Origin: CAWIOX01 sp963837775
GTDB taxonomy: Bacteria; Pseudomonadota; Gammaproteobacteria; Burkholderiales; Burkholderiaceae_D
Reading direction: 5' to 3'
NCBI GenBank assembly: GCA_963837775.1
Contig: CAWIOX010000027.1
Span: 62,001-126,000 of the forward strand
DNA: 64,000 nt
Shown: positions 28,882 through 38,098 of the stretch, one piece after another
How the letters are laid out: each line of letters opens with the position of its first letter
Position numbering within the stretch: position 1 is the stretch's first letter
The notes under the pieces: model-generated
What the model saw: the letters and a program-made list of their open reading frames with translations, nothing else
What the model was told of the DNA's origin: nothing
Databases searched by the model: none
Program-made: the position numbers and the translations under genes

Positions 28882-28915
28882 CTTACTTTACTTTGGCGAA
28901 GCAAAGAAAAGTAAG
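28882..28915. repeat. Hairpin CTTACTTTACTTTG / CAAAGAAAAGTAAG
   Basis: 14-bp arms with one mismatch around GCGAAG. Together with the flanking GGTCGCCTTTCTTTTG it resembles a repeat commonly seen between genes in beta- and gammaproteobacteria; that comparison is from memory. Confidence 0.6.
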
Positions 28916-29001
28916 TAGCTGTCGGACTACCCCCGACAAAGCATCCACGAAGGGCAAAGTAATTAATTAAGTCATCAACTTTGCAAGCGCCCTCACCCCA
29001 G

Positions 29002-29025
29002 CCCTCTCCCGCAAGCGGGAGAGGG
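29002..29025. repeat. CCCTCTCCCG-CAAG-CGGGAGAGGG palindrome, copy 1
   Basis: Perfect 10-bp stem with CAAG loop, followed by GGACTTTCATAGCGGG. A second copy with the same trailer is at 40346-40371. It lies 77 bases from the uvrD stop on that gene's 3' side. Confidence 0.7.
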
Positions 29026-29101
29026 GGACTTTCATAGCGGGTTGAATAGTTACCGGTTTTCATCGCCTGTCATTGCGATCAGAAGGAGAAATGACGATTG
29101 A

Positions 29102-31385
29102 TCAGGCCGCCTTCTCCAGCTTGGCGATGCCCAGATCGAGCAGCTTGATGCCGCTGCGGCCGAAATTGATCTGCGCCCGCGCATTGGGGCCGCTGCCTTC
29201 GATGTTGATGATCACGCCCTCGCCGAACTTGGCGTGCAACGACCGTCTCGCCGATGCGCCAGCCGAGGTCTTTCTTGCCGAAGGTTTGCGCGATCTTGTT
29301 GGCGCCGCTGGCGGGCGCATCGACCCAGGCCGCCTTCGGCTGCGCGGTCCACTGCGACTGCACCTTGACCTGCGGCGACAGCCACTTCAGCGACTCTTCC
29401 GGCAACTCGTCGAAAAAGCGCGATTTCACGTTGTAGCGGATCTGCCCGTGCAGCATGCGGGTCTGCGAAAAACTCATGTACAGGCGCTTCCTGGCGCGCG
29501 TGATCGCGACGTACATCAGGCGCCGCTCTTCCTCGACGCCGCCCTCTTCCTTCGCGCTGTTCTCGTGCGGGAACAGGCCTTCTTCCAGCCCGGTGATGAA
29601 CACCGCATCGAACTCCAGCCCCTTGGCCGAATGCACGGTCATCATCTGCAGCGCGTCCTGCCCGGCCTGGGCCTGATTGTCGCCCGCTTCCAGCGACGCA
29701 TGCGACAGGAACGCCGACAGCGGCGACATCACGGCCGGCAATGCGGCATCGGCGTCGAAGATCTCGATGCCGTCGGCAGTGGTGATCGCCGCGCCTGCCA
29801 TCGGCTGCGCCTTGGGACCGAGGAAGGCCGGCGCGTCGTGGCCGAAACCCTCTTCGGCCACGAACAGGGCGGCCGCGCTGACCACCTGCTCCAGATTCTC
29901 GACCCGGTCGGCGCCCTCTTTCTCGGTCTGGTAATGCGGGATCAGGCCGCTGGCGTCGAGCACGATCTTGACCATTTCCGGCAACGGCAGGTTCTGCGTC
30001 TCGAAACGGGCGCCTTCGATCAGCTTGATGAAGCCATTCAGCGCCGAGCCGGCCTTGCCGGCCACATACGGCACCGCCGAATACAGCGACACATCGTACT
30101 GCTTGGCGGCGTCCTGCAATTGCTCCAGCGCACGGGCGCCGATGCCGCGGGTCGGGAAATTGACCACCCGCAGGAACGCGGAATCGTTATGCAGGTTGTC
30201 CATCAGTTGCAGGTAGGCAATCGCGTGCTTGACCTCGGCGCGCTCGAAGAAGCGCTGGCCGCCATACACCTTGTACGGGATGCCGGCCGAAAACAGCGCA
30301 TGCTCGATCACCCGCGATTGCGCGTTGGAGCGGTACAGCACCGCGATTTCATTGTGCGCCCAGCCGTCGCGGATCAGGCTCTTGGCTTCCTCGATGATCC
30401 AGCGCGCCTCTTCCAGGTCGGACGTCACTTCCTGGATCCGCACCGGCTCGCCATGGCCGGCGTCGGTGCGCAGGTTCTTGCCCAGGCGCTTGCTGTTGTT
30501 GGCGATCAGCATGTTGGCGCTGTCGAGGATGTGGCCGTGCGAGCGGTAGTTCTGCTCCAGCTTGATCAGGTTCTCGACTTTGAATTCGCGCTCGAAGGCG
30601 GCCATGTTGCCGACATTCGCGCCGCGGAACGCGTAGATGCTCTGGTCGTCGTCGCCGACCGCAAACACCGCATTGTGCGGACCGGCCATCAGTTTCAGCC
30701 ACTTGTACTGCAGGTCGTTGGTGTCCTGGAACTCGTCGACCAGGATGTGCTTGAAACGGGCCTGGTAATGCTCGCGCAGCGGCTGGTTGCGGCTGAGCAA
30801 TTCATAACAGCGCAGCAACAGTTCGGCGAAATCGACCACCCCTTCGCGCTGGCACTGGTCGTCGTAAATCTGGTACAGCTCGACCATCTTGCGCTCATGC
30901 GGGTCGTGCGCCTCGACCTTGTCGGCGCGCAGGCCCTGATCCTTCGCGCTGTTGATGAAGTACATCAGGTTGCGCGGCGGATATTTTTCGTCATCGATGT
31001 TGTTGGCCTTCAGCAGGCGCTTGATGACCGACAGCTGGTCGGACGTATCGAGAATCTGGAACGTCTGCGGCAGGCCGGCGTCGCGGTGATGCGCGCGCAG
31101 CAGCCGGTTGCACAGCCCGTGGAAGGTGCCGAGCCACATGCCGCGGGTGTTGATCGGCAGCATCGCGGACAGGCGCGCGGTCATTTCCTTCGACGCCTTG
31201 TTGGTGAAGGTCACTGCCAGCAGGCCGCTGGGCGACACCTGCCCGCTCTGGATCAGCCACGCGATGCGGGTGGTCAGCACGCGGGTCTTGCCGGAACCGG
31301 CGCCGGCCAGGATCAGCGCGGATTGGGCCGGCAGCGTGACGGCGGCGAGTTGTTCGGGATTGAGGTTGTGGAGGAGATTTTGCAT
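29102..31385 (-). CDS. uvrD: DNA helicase II, UvrD/PcrA type (frameshifted at C-terminus)
   Basis: Superfamily 1 3'-5' helicase for excision and mismatch repair, about 760 residues. Start MQNLLHNLNPEQLAAV at 31385 is the family start. Motif I AGAGSGKTRVLT, Ia FTNKASKEM, II VDEFQDTN, III GDDDQSIYAFRGA, IV QNYRSH, V TVHSAKGLEFD and VI YVAITRARKRL are all present. One extra base near 29240 shifts the frame; repaired, the end reads HAKFGEGVIINIEGSG and RSGIKLLDLGIAKLEKAA, the Tudor-like tail of UvrD/PcrA. A consensus TATAAT lies so close to the ATG that the message may be leaderless. Confidence 0.94.
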
Positions 31386-31391
31386 GGGGTG

Positions 31392-31397
31392 ATTATA
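31392..31397 (-). promoter_or_regulatory. Consensus -10 box for uvrD
   Basis: On the minus strand TATAAT is followed by six bases (CACCCC) and then the uvrD ATG. Transcription would start at or next to the A of the start codon. The -35 region is weak (GTCAGC at 17-base spacing). No ribosome site is present, consistent with leaderless translation. Confidence 0.5.
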
Positions 31398-31516
31398 GCC
31401 GTGTGCGCCAAAGCGCTGACGCGCCCGCCAGCATGCACCCGTCCAGCGCGGCGGGGACGCCTGCCGCCAGCCCGGCTTACGCACCCGCGATGCAGCCCGC
31501 TGATTGCATTTTTTCA

Positions 31517-31592
31517 TGGGGGTATATTAAAAAATACTGGCTTAGCCGCACGATTTCATTGGGCTTTAAAAAATACTACGGGCAGTATTTAA
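31517..31592 (-). repeat. Interspersed ~75-bp intergenic element, copy 4 (inverted)
   Basis: On the minus strand: ATACTGCCCGTAGTATTTTT, GCCCAATGAAATCGTGCGGC, GTATTTTTTAATATACCCCC. It occupies the 345-base gap between uvrD and betA; the rest of this gap shows nothing recognisable. Confidence 0.65.
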
Positions 31593-31730
31593 AAGGCCGG
31601 AAAACTGCATTTTGATGTGAAAAACGCCGCCATGCAGCGCGACCGCCGACAGCGCCAGTGCGTTCGCCTGGCTGGCATTGACCGCATTCTGCCTGACGGT
31701 GCCGTCAGCGCCATCGCCGAGGCGCTTTCG

Positions 31731-33401
31731 TCAGCGCCGCGCCGGTGCGCCATTCGCGCTGTAATACGGCACCTCGACGCGCGGCAGCGGCGCCCGGCCG
31801 CGGATTGCATCGGCGATTTTTTCGGCCATCATGATGGTCGGCGCGTTCAGGTTGCCGGTGATGATTTCCGGCATGATCGACGCATCGACCACCCGCAAGC
31901 CGTCCATCCCATGCACCCGCCCCTGCGCATCGACCACCGCCATCTCGCCGTAGCCCATCGCGTTCGAGCAGGACGGATGGAATGCGGTTTCCGCATGCTG
32001 GCGCACGAAGGCGTCCAGTTCGGCGTCGCTCTGCAGCGCCGCGCCGGGCGAGATTTCGCGCCCCGCATACGGGGCCAGCGCCGGCTGGCGGATGATGTCG
32101 CGCGTGATGCGGATGCCGGCGCGGAATTCCTGCCAGTCCTGCTCGGCCGCCATGTAGTTGAACAGGATGCTCGGATGCTGGCGCGGGTCTTTCGAGCGCA
32201 GATGAATCCGGCCGCGGCTGGGCGAGCGCATCGAGCCCATATGCGCCTGAAAGCTGTGGATCTTGATCGGATTGCTGCCGTTGTAGTTGATCGCAACCGG
32301 CAAAAAGTGATACTGGATGTTCGGCCATTCGAAGCGTTCATCGCTGCGAATGAAGCCGCCAGCCTCGAACTGATTGCTGGCACCGATGCCGCTATCCATG
32401 AACAGCCATTCGGCACCGATCGGAGGCTGATTCCACAATTTCAGTGCAGCGACCAGCGATACCGGTTGCAGGCATTCATATTGCTGATAGATTTCCAGAT
32501 GATCCTGCAGATTGGCGCCGACGCCGGGCAAGTCATGCACCACCGGAATATCCAGCTGGCGCAGCAAGGCGGCCGGGCCGATGCCGGAGCGCTGCAGAAT
32601 CTGCGGCGAGGCGATCGCGCCCGAGCACAGCAATACTTCGCGCCGTGCGTGCGCGGTTTGCGGCTGATCGTTTTGCAGGTAAGCGACGCCGATCGCGCGC
32701 TTGCCGGAGCACAGGATGCGATCGGTCAGCGCATGGGTGACGATGGTCAGATTCGGCCGCTGCCGGGCCAAATCCAGGTAACCGCGTGCGGTGCTGGCGC
32801 GGCGGCCCTGCGGCGTGGTAGTGCGGTCCATCGGGCCGAAGCCTTCCTGCCGATAGCCGTTGAGGTCTTCGGTGCGCGGATAACCGGCCTGCATCCCGGC
32901 CGTGATCATCGCTTCATACAGCACGTTGTTGCCGCTCTTGGGCGTGGCCACGCTGAGCGGACCGTCGCCGCCGTGATAGGCGTTGGCGCCGCTGTCGCGC
33001 GTCTCGGCTTTCTTGAAATACGGCAGGCAGTCCAGATAGGACCAGCTCTCCAGACCCTTGCGCTTGGCCCAGCCGTCATAATCGAGCGCATTGCCGCGGA
33101 TATAGCACATGCCGTTGATCAGCGACGAACCGCCCAGCCCCTTGCCGCGCCCGCATTCCATGCGGCGCTGATTCATGTGCGGCTCGGGCTCGGTTTCATA
33201 CGCCCAGTTGTAGCGCCGTCCCTGCAGCGGGAACGCCAGTGCGGCCGGCATCTGGGTGCGGAAATCGAGCCGGTAATCGGGCCCGCCCGCCTCCAGCAGC
33301 AACACGCTGACGTCGGCATCTTCGGTCAGCCGCGTGGCCAGCACATTGCCGGCCGAACCGGCGCCGATGATGATGTAATCGTATTCCTTCGCTTGTTGCA
33401 T
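31731..33401 (-). CDS. betA: Choline dehydrogenase
   Basis: GMC-family flavoenzyme of 556 residues that oxidises choline to betaine aldehyde at the membrane. The N-terminal FAD motif YIIIGAGSAGNVLATRL is followed by the GMC signatures GRGKGLGGSSLINGMCY and CSGAIASPQILQRSGIG; the C-terminal active site has HPSCSNAMGYGE and IMPEIITGNLNAPTIM. Starts 44 nt after betB ends on the same strand; GGAAG lies upstream of the ATG. With betB it supplies glycine betaine to the downstream catabolic genes. No betI repressor is adjacent. Confidence 0.92.
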   Translation of the reverse strand: MQQAKEYDYIIIGAGSAGNVLATRLTEDADVSVLLLEAGGPDYRLDFRTQMPAALAFPLQGRRYNWAYETEPEPHMNQRRMECGRGKGLGGSSLINGMCYIRGNALDYDGWAKRKGLESWSYLDCLPYFKKAETRDSGANAYHGGDGPLSVATPKSGNNVLYEAMITAGMQAGYPRTEDLNGYRQEGFGPMDRTTTPQGRRASTARGYLDLARQRPNLTIVTHALTDRILCSGKRAIGVAYLQNDQPQTAHARREVLLCSGAIASPQILQRSGIGPAALLRQLDIPVVHDLPGVGANLQDHLEIYQQYECLQPVSLVAALKLWNQPPIGAEWLFMDSGIGASNQFEAGGFIRSDERFEWPNIQYHFLPVAINYNGSNPIKIHSFQAHMGSMRSPSRGRIHLRSKDPRQHPSILFNYMAAEQDWQEFRAGIRITRDIIRQPALAPYAGREISPGAALQSDAELDAFVRQHAETAFHPSCSNAMGYGEMAVVDAQGRVHGMDGLRVVDASIMPEIITGNLNAPTIMMAEKIADAIRGRAPLPRVEVPYYSANGAPARR

Positions 33402-33445
33402 AACGGGGTCTTCCTTAAAAATGCCAGCTGAAAGCACAATTGACG

Positions 33446-34918
33446 TCAAAACACCGAGGTATACGCGCCCAGCTCGACTTGTATCGATTTGATGCTGGTG
33501 TACTGCTGCAGCGTGACCAGGCCGTTCTCGCGCCCGACCCCGGATTGCTTGTAGCCGCCGACCGGCATTTCGGCCGCCGACTCGCCCCAGGTATTGATCC
33601 AGCAGATGCCCGCCTGCAACTGATGGATGACCCGATGCGCGCGGCTCAGGTTCTCCGTCATCAGGCCGGCCGCCAGCCCGTACTCGCTGTCGTTGGCGCG
33701 GCGTATCACTTCGTCCTCGTCGTCGAACACCAGGATGCTCATCACCGGGCCGAAGATTTCTTCGCGCACGATCTTCAGCTCGTCGCTGCAGTCGGTAAAT
33801 ACGGTCGGCTGCACATAAGCACCGCTGGCATACGCGCCGTCCAGCACGCGTGCGCCGCCGCACAGCAGGCGCGCGCCTTCGGCACGGCCGGACGCAATGT
33901 AGTGCAGCACGCTGTCCATGTGCGCAAAGCTGACCAGCGGGCCGAAGTTGGTGCGCATGTCGAGCGGATTGCCGAGCCGGATGCGCTGCACCCGCTCGAC
34001 GATTTTTTCCTCGAACGCCTGCTTGACCGAACGGTGCACGAAAACCCGCGTGCCGTTGGTGCACACCTGGCCGGAACTGTAGAAGTTCGCCATCATCGCG
34101 ACATCCGCCGCCCGCTCCAGGTCGGCATCGGCGAACACGATCAGCGGCGACTTGCCGCCCAGCTCCATCGTCACTTCCTTGAGGGTGGAGCTGGAAGCGC
34201 TGGCCATCACTTTCTTGCCGGTCGTGGTGCCGCCGGTAAACGAGATCTTTTCGATCCCCGGATGTTCGGTGAGCCAGGTGCCGACTTCGCGCCCGCTGCC
34301 GGTCAGCACGTTGAACACGCCGTCCGGCAAGCCGGCCTCGGTGTAGATTTCGGCCAGCCGCAGTGCGGTCAGCGGCGTCACTTCGCTCGGCTTGAAAAGC
34401 ATCGCATTGCCGGCCGCCAGCGCCGGCGCGGATTTCCATAACGCGATCTGGATCGGGTAATTCCACGCGCCGATCCCGGCCACCACGCCCAGCGGCTCGC
34501 GCCGCGTGTAGACAAACGAACTCTCGCGCAGCGGGATCTGCGTGCCCTCGATCGACGGCGCCAGGCCGGCATAATATTCCAGCACATCGGCGCCGGTGAC
34601 GATATCGACCGCGCGGGTTTCCGACAGGGGCTTGCCGGTGTCCAGCGTTTCGATTTCCGCCAGTTCGTCGTTGCGTTCGCGCAGGATGTCGACCGCACGG
34701 CGCAGCACGCGCGAACGCTGCATCGCGGTTTGTGCGGCCCAAGCCCGCTGGCCTTGCTGCGCACTGGCGACAGCGCGATCGACATCCTGTTTCGATGCGC
34801 GCTGCACCACGGCCAGCACCTCGCCGTTGGCCGGATTGACCGTCTCGAAGGTTTCGCCGCTGGTGGCGTCGACCCGGCGACCGCCGATATAGAGCTGTTG
34901 CTGTTTGAATACGGGCAT
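33446..34918 (-). CDS. betB: Betaine aldehyde dehydrogenase
   Basis: NAD(P)-dependent aldehyde dehydrogenase of 490 residues oxidising betaine aldehyde to glycine betaine. The catalytic Cys is at about 286 in GQVCTNGTRV and the general base Glu at about 252 in TMELGGKSPL; the cofactor loop is SFTGGTTTGKKV and the N-terminal region includes GAWNYPIQIALWKSAPAL, typical of BADH. GGAG precedes the ATG. First gene of betB-betA. Confidence 0.94.
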   Translation of the reverse strand: MPVFKQQQLYIGGRRVDATSGETFETVNPANGEVLAVVQRASKQDVDRAVASAQQGQRAWAAQTAMQRSRVLRRAVDILRERNDELAEIETLDTGKPLSETRAVDIVTGADVLEYYAGLAPSIEGTQIPLRESSFVYTRREPLGVVAGIGAWNYPIQIALWKSAPALAAGNAMLFKPSEVTPLTALRLAEIYTEAGLPDGVFNVLTGSGREVGTWLTEHPGIEKISFTGGTTTGKKVMASASSSTLKEVTMELGGKSPLIVFADADLERAADVAMMANFYSSGQVCTNGTRVFVHRSVKQAFEEKIVERVQRIRLGNPLDMRTNFGPLVSFAHMDSVLHYIASGRAEGARLLCGGARVLDGAYASGAYVQPTVFTDCSDELKIVREEIFGPVMSILVFDDEDEVIRRANDSEYGLAAGLMTENLSRAHRVIHQLQAGICWINTWGESAAEMPVGGYKQSGVGRENGLVTLQQYTSIKSIQVELGAYTSVF

Positions 34919-35109
34919 TTTGAATCTCCAACTATGCTAGAAAATTTGCAGGATAGGTCCGCACTGACTTTTTATATGAAAACAGGTTCGCATGCCTGTT
35001 GTACGGGCGCACCGCATGCGGTGCGCCGCTGACACTGTTCATCAGCATTCAATGCATGCAACAACGAACCGGATCGCCTGACCGGCTCGTTCAGTGCTAC
35101 CGAATACGA

Positions 35110-35946
35110 TTAGAACGCCTTGTTCAGAGATAACACAAAAGTACCTGTCCCCGGGTTCGAGGCTTCCGCCACGCCGGCCGAGTTCAAGGCGCCGGTCGTA
35201 AAGTTGTCGTAGACATTGGTCGCGCCTTTGGCCTTGGTGTAAGCACCGGCCAGCGTCCAGCCGCCCTCGAATGTCTTGCTGACGCCGACCTTGTAATCCT
35301 TCCAGTTCCAGATCGAATTATCGGCAGCGCCCTTGCTTGCCACCCGCCCGATGCCGTAATGCAGATTCAGCGTATAGCCGGAACCCATATCGTAGTTGGC
35401 GCCCAGGTCCCAATAGCCGGTGCCGCGCGCGTCGGTAATCCCGAAGAAATCCTTGGTGTAGGTGGTGTTGTATTTGGCGTACAGGAACTTGTAAGTCAGG
35501 CCGAGCGACAGTTCGCCATAATCATATTTGGTGTCGGTCGCCGCATAGACTGCGCCCGGATACTTGTAGTAATAGACGATGCCGCTATAGCCGAAATCGC
35601 CCGCAGTACCGGTATAGCCGCCATACAGATCCCACTCGATCGTGCCGTTTTCGATATAGCGGTTGCTGACGTTGGACAGCCAGGTGCCGGCCGAAAATCC
35701 GCTCGGATGCGCATAATCGAAGCCGCCCTGCAATGCCGGCTTGCCCCAGGTCTGGCGGAATCCGCGCGACACATATTGCGACGCCAGGGTGACATTGGCG
35801 GTCACCGGCCAGGCGGCGGAAACCGGCGGAAACGCCCTGCTGCCGGCATCCGGCGCGACGGCGACGACCGTATCAGCGCTCTGGGCCTGCGCGGTGGCGG
35901 CCAGCAGCGTTAAACATAAGGCAGAAAGCGGTTTGCTCAATTTCAT
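35110..35946 (-). CDS. TorF-family putative outer-membrane porin
   Basis: Outer-membrane beta-barrel of 278 residues. A signal peptide (MKLSKPLSALCLTLLAATAQA) precedes VTANVTLASQYVSRGFRQTW, the hallmark of the TIGR02001/TorF family. The rest alternates aromatic beta-strands (YSGIVYYYKYPG, TYKFLYAKYNTTYTKDF) and ends in a C-terminal Phe as BAM substrates do. It sits beside the choline genes, so it may serve uptake of choline or related amines, which is an inference from context only. Confidence 0.82.
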   Translation of the reverse strand: MKLSKPLSALCLTLLAATAQAQSADTVVAVAPDAGSRAFPPVSAAWPVTANVTLASQYVSRGFRQTWGKPALQGGFDYAHPSGFSAGTWLSNVSNRYIENGTIEWDLYGGYTGTAGDFGYSGIVYYYKYPGAVYAATDTKYDYGELSLGLTYKFLYAKYNTTYTKDFFGITDARGTGYWDLGANYDMGSGYTLNLHYGIGRVASKGAADNSIWNWKDYKVGVSKTFEGGWTLAGAYTKAKGATNVYDNFTTGALNSAGVAEASNPGTGTFVLSLNKAF

Positions 35947-36014
35947 GTTGCATCCTTTAATGATTTTATCTATCGCATGTTTAGTGCCTGCAGCACCGGC
36001 AGGCTACGATGAAG

Positions 36015-36518
36015 CTATCCGGCGAAACCAAAGAAACGCGCCATGCGCCATGAGCCGTCATCGAAACGGCGATACACTTCAAGCAAGCGCATTTTGAGAC
36101 TGGTGGCACGGCCGCCGGCCAGCGTGTGCGTGAAGGTGCGGGTGGAACGCACCACCGCCATATCGCCGGAGCCGACCACTTCCTCGATGTCATTGCTCCA
36201 GCTATCTTTTGAATCCTTGTCGGCCGCGCCGGCCAGCGTCAGCTTCAGGCTGCGCTCAAACGATGCGCCGTCATAATCGGAGATCGCCCCCTGGTATGCG
36301 CCTTGCAAATCGCTCATCACATAGTTGCTGACTGCATTTGGATCGCGTGCGGACAAGGCTTCCATCCATTTATCGATCGAGGTGCGCACCTGGTACACAT
36401 CGCCGGTGGAAAGCGGGGTTTCACTCACCGCATCCGGCGTCTGGGCCATCGCCGCAGGAGCGAATGCGGCTGCCGCCGCAAGCAAGGCAAACACTCTTAG
36501 AAAGCGAATTTTCTTCAT
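36015..36518 (-). CDS. Exported NTF2/SnoaL-like protein
   Basis: Periplasmic protein of 167 residues with a signal peptide (MKKIRFLRVFALLAAAAAF, cleavage after AMAQ). The mature part fits an NTF2-like cone fold (DUF4440/SnoaL): IDKWMEALSARDPNAVSNYV at the start and MRLLEVYRRFDDGSWRMARF at the end. No catalytic residues can be assigned. It lies 68 bases upstream of the TorF-type porin on the same strand. Confidence 0.7.
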   Translation of the reverse strand: MKKIRFLRVFALLAAAAAFAPAAMAQTPDAVSETPLSTGDVYQVRTSIDKWMEALSARDPNAVSNYVMSDLQGAYQGAISDYDGASFERSLKLTLAGAADKDSKDSWSNDIEEVVGSGDMAVVRSTRTFTHTLAGGRATSLKMRLLEVYRRFDDGSWRMARFFGFAG

Positions 36519-36695
36519 TACACATTCTCCTCAGGATGGCAAACAACTGCCGGACAAGTATTTGTTATTCTGTTCAAGCGTACCGATTCTGAATCCAGTG
36601 CACCTTCTGTTAGCCGCTCAATTTCGACGCAAAGCAACAAGGAAACGACACGCACCAAATGCCGGCCTCATATCGGTGCAGGCGGCGCCAAAAAT

Positions 36696-36932
36696 GCCCA
36701 ATATTGCGCCACGGCGAGGCATTTCTTTACGCGCGGATTTTTACTCGCGGCGACGCAAAAACGTGCACGGTAAAAATGGCGAAAAAGAACAAGATAGAGT
36801 CGATGCGATGAAAAGAACGCCCAGTATTGCGCCACGGTGAGGCATTTATTTGCGCGCAGATTCTTACTCGCAGCGGCGCAAAAATGGGTATGGAAAAACG
36901 GCGAAAAAGAACAAGATAGAGTCGCTGCCATG
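36696..36932. repeat. Tandem duplication of a 123-bp unit
   Basis: Two diverged copies, starting at 36696 (GCCCAATATTGCGCCACGG) and 36819 (GCCCAGTATTGCGCCACGG), both ending in GAAAAAGAACAAGATAGAGT and a variable tail. The unit is a multiple of three, so the minus strand is open with two 41-residue repeats, but there is no ribosome site or known domain. It occupies much of the 550-base gap 36519-37068; the remainder shows only the choX leader. Confidence 0.75.
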
Positions 36933-37068
36933 CAAGTTTTCAATGTGCGTAACATGTCATCCTTACTCAGCTTCAGAAGTTTGAGAAAGTGCGCTGGACT
37001 GACGATAGCTTCTCAAGAAATATTCAATTCAACTCATGCATGTGCACCCCACATTAAGGAGGCGTTTC

Positions 37069-38016
37069 ATGAAGTTGCTTAAATTACTCGGTTCAGCCGG
37101 AGCCATCGCCCTCACCGTCACAGCCCTGCCGGCTGCAGCGCAAGATCCGGCAAGTTGTCGCACCGTTCGTTTTGCCGATGTCGGCTGGAGCGATATTGCC
37201 GCCACCACCGGCATGGCATCGGTGGTGCTCGAAGGTCTGGGTTATCGGCCGACCACCACCCTGGCTTCGGTGCCGATTGCATTCGCCGGCATCAAGAGCA
37301 AGCAGATCGATGCATTTCTTGGCTACTGGAATCCCAGCATGACGCCGATCATTGAGCCCTTTGTGAAAGCGGGTCAGATCAAGGTGCTGGATCAGCCGAA
37401 TCTGGTCGGCGCCAAATACACGCTGGCCGTCAACAGCGCCGCCGCTGAAGGCGGCATCAAGACTTTTGCCGACATCGCCAAGTACAGCAAGGAACTCGAC
37501 GGCAAGATCTACGGCATCGAACCGGGCAACGATGGCAATGCGCTGATCCAGCGCATGATCGACAAGAATGAATTCGGCCTCAAAGGATTCAAGATGGTCG
37601 AGTCCAGCGAAGCCGGGATGCTGGCGGAAGTGCAGCGCTCTGCGCGCCTGAAAAAATGGATCGTGTTTTTGGGCTGGGAACCCCATCCGATGAACACCCA
37701 GGTCAAGATGAGTTACCTGACCGGCGGCGATAGCGTATTCGGTCCGAATTTCGGCGAAGCAAAAGTGTATACCGCGCTGGCCACCGACTATACGACGCGT
37801 TGCCCGAACGCCGCCAAGCTGATCGGCAACATGCAATTCAATACCGACATGGAAAACCAGGTGATGCAATTGATCATGGATAAATCGAATCCGGTCGTTG
37901 CCGGACGAAACTGGCTGAAGAAAAATCCGGCCGTACTGCAAAAATGGCTGGCCGGCGTGACCACTTTCAGCGGCACCGATGGCCTGGCTGCGGTGAATAA
38001 GGCGATCACCCAGTAA
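37069..38016 (+). CDS. choX: Choline ABC transporter substrate-binding protein
   Basis: Periplasmic choline receptor of 315 residues. AAGGAGG lies ideally before ATG 37069. A signal peptide (MKLLKLLGSAGAIALTVTA, cleavage near AAAQ) precedes RTVRFADVGWSDIAATTG, and FLGYWNPSMTPIIEPF and FLGWEPHPMN supply the aromatic cage Trp residues of the ChoX/OpuAC family. It is the only plus-strand gene of the region, with its own terminator. No permease (choW) or ATPase (choV) gene is in the window, so it must share a transporter encoded elsewhere. Confidence 0.87.
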   Translation: MKLLKLLGSAGAIALTVTALPAAAQDPASCRTVRFADVGWSDIAATTGMASVVLEGLGYRPTTTLASVPIAFAGIKSKQIDAFLGYWNPSMTPIIEPFVKAGQIKVLDQPNLVGAKYTLAVNSAAAEGGIKTFADIAKYSKELDGKIYGIEPGNDGNALIQRMIDKNEFGLKGFKMVESSEAGMLAEVQRSARLKKWIVFLGWEPHPMNTQVKMSYLTGGDSVFGPNFGEAKVYTALATDYTTRCPNAAKLIGNMQFNTDMENQVMQLIMDKSNPVVAGRNWLKKNPAVLQKWLAGVTTFSGTDGLAAVNKAITQ

Positions 38017-38045
38017 GTTGCGCGAATGACTGTCGCGTTTGATTG

Positions 38046-38072
38046 AAAAAAGCTGGCATCGCCAGCTTTTTT
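38046..38072 (+). terminator. Intrinsic terminator after choX
   Basis: Stem AGCTGGC / GCCAGCT with ATC loop, preceded by A-run and followed by six T. It can also serve the convergent fghA gene. Confidence 0.88.
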
Positions 38073-38098
38073 ACGTCTGCAACATGCATTTCTACCAG

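Noticed and set aside
28812..29063. An 83-codon frame containing PLPLAGEGWGEG.
   Set aside because: This peptide is the translation of the CCCTCTCCCG palindrome family and is a common false gene call.
31731..34931. A single very long minus-strand open frame that seems to fuse betA to the region of betB.
   Set aside because: betB has its own clean start, stop and conserved frame; the extension of the betA frame upstream of 33401 is out of frame with betB and has no family similarity.
36668..36955. A 95-residue minus-strand frame with two 41-residue repeats.
   Set aside because: No ribosome site, no recognised domain and it coincides with a tandem DNA duplication; reported as a repeat instead.
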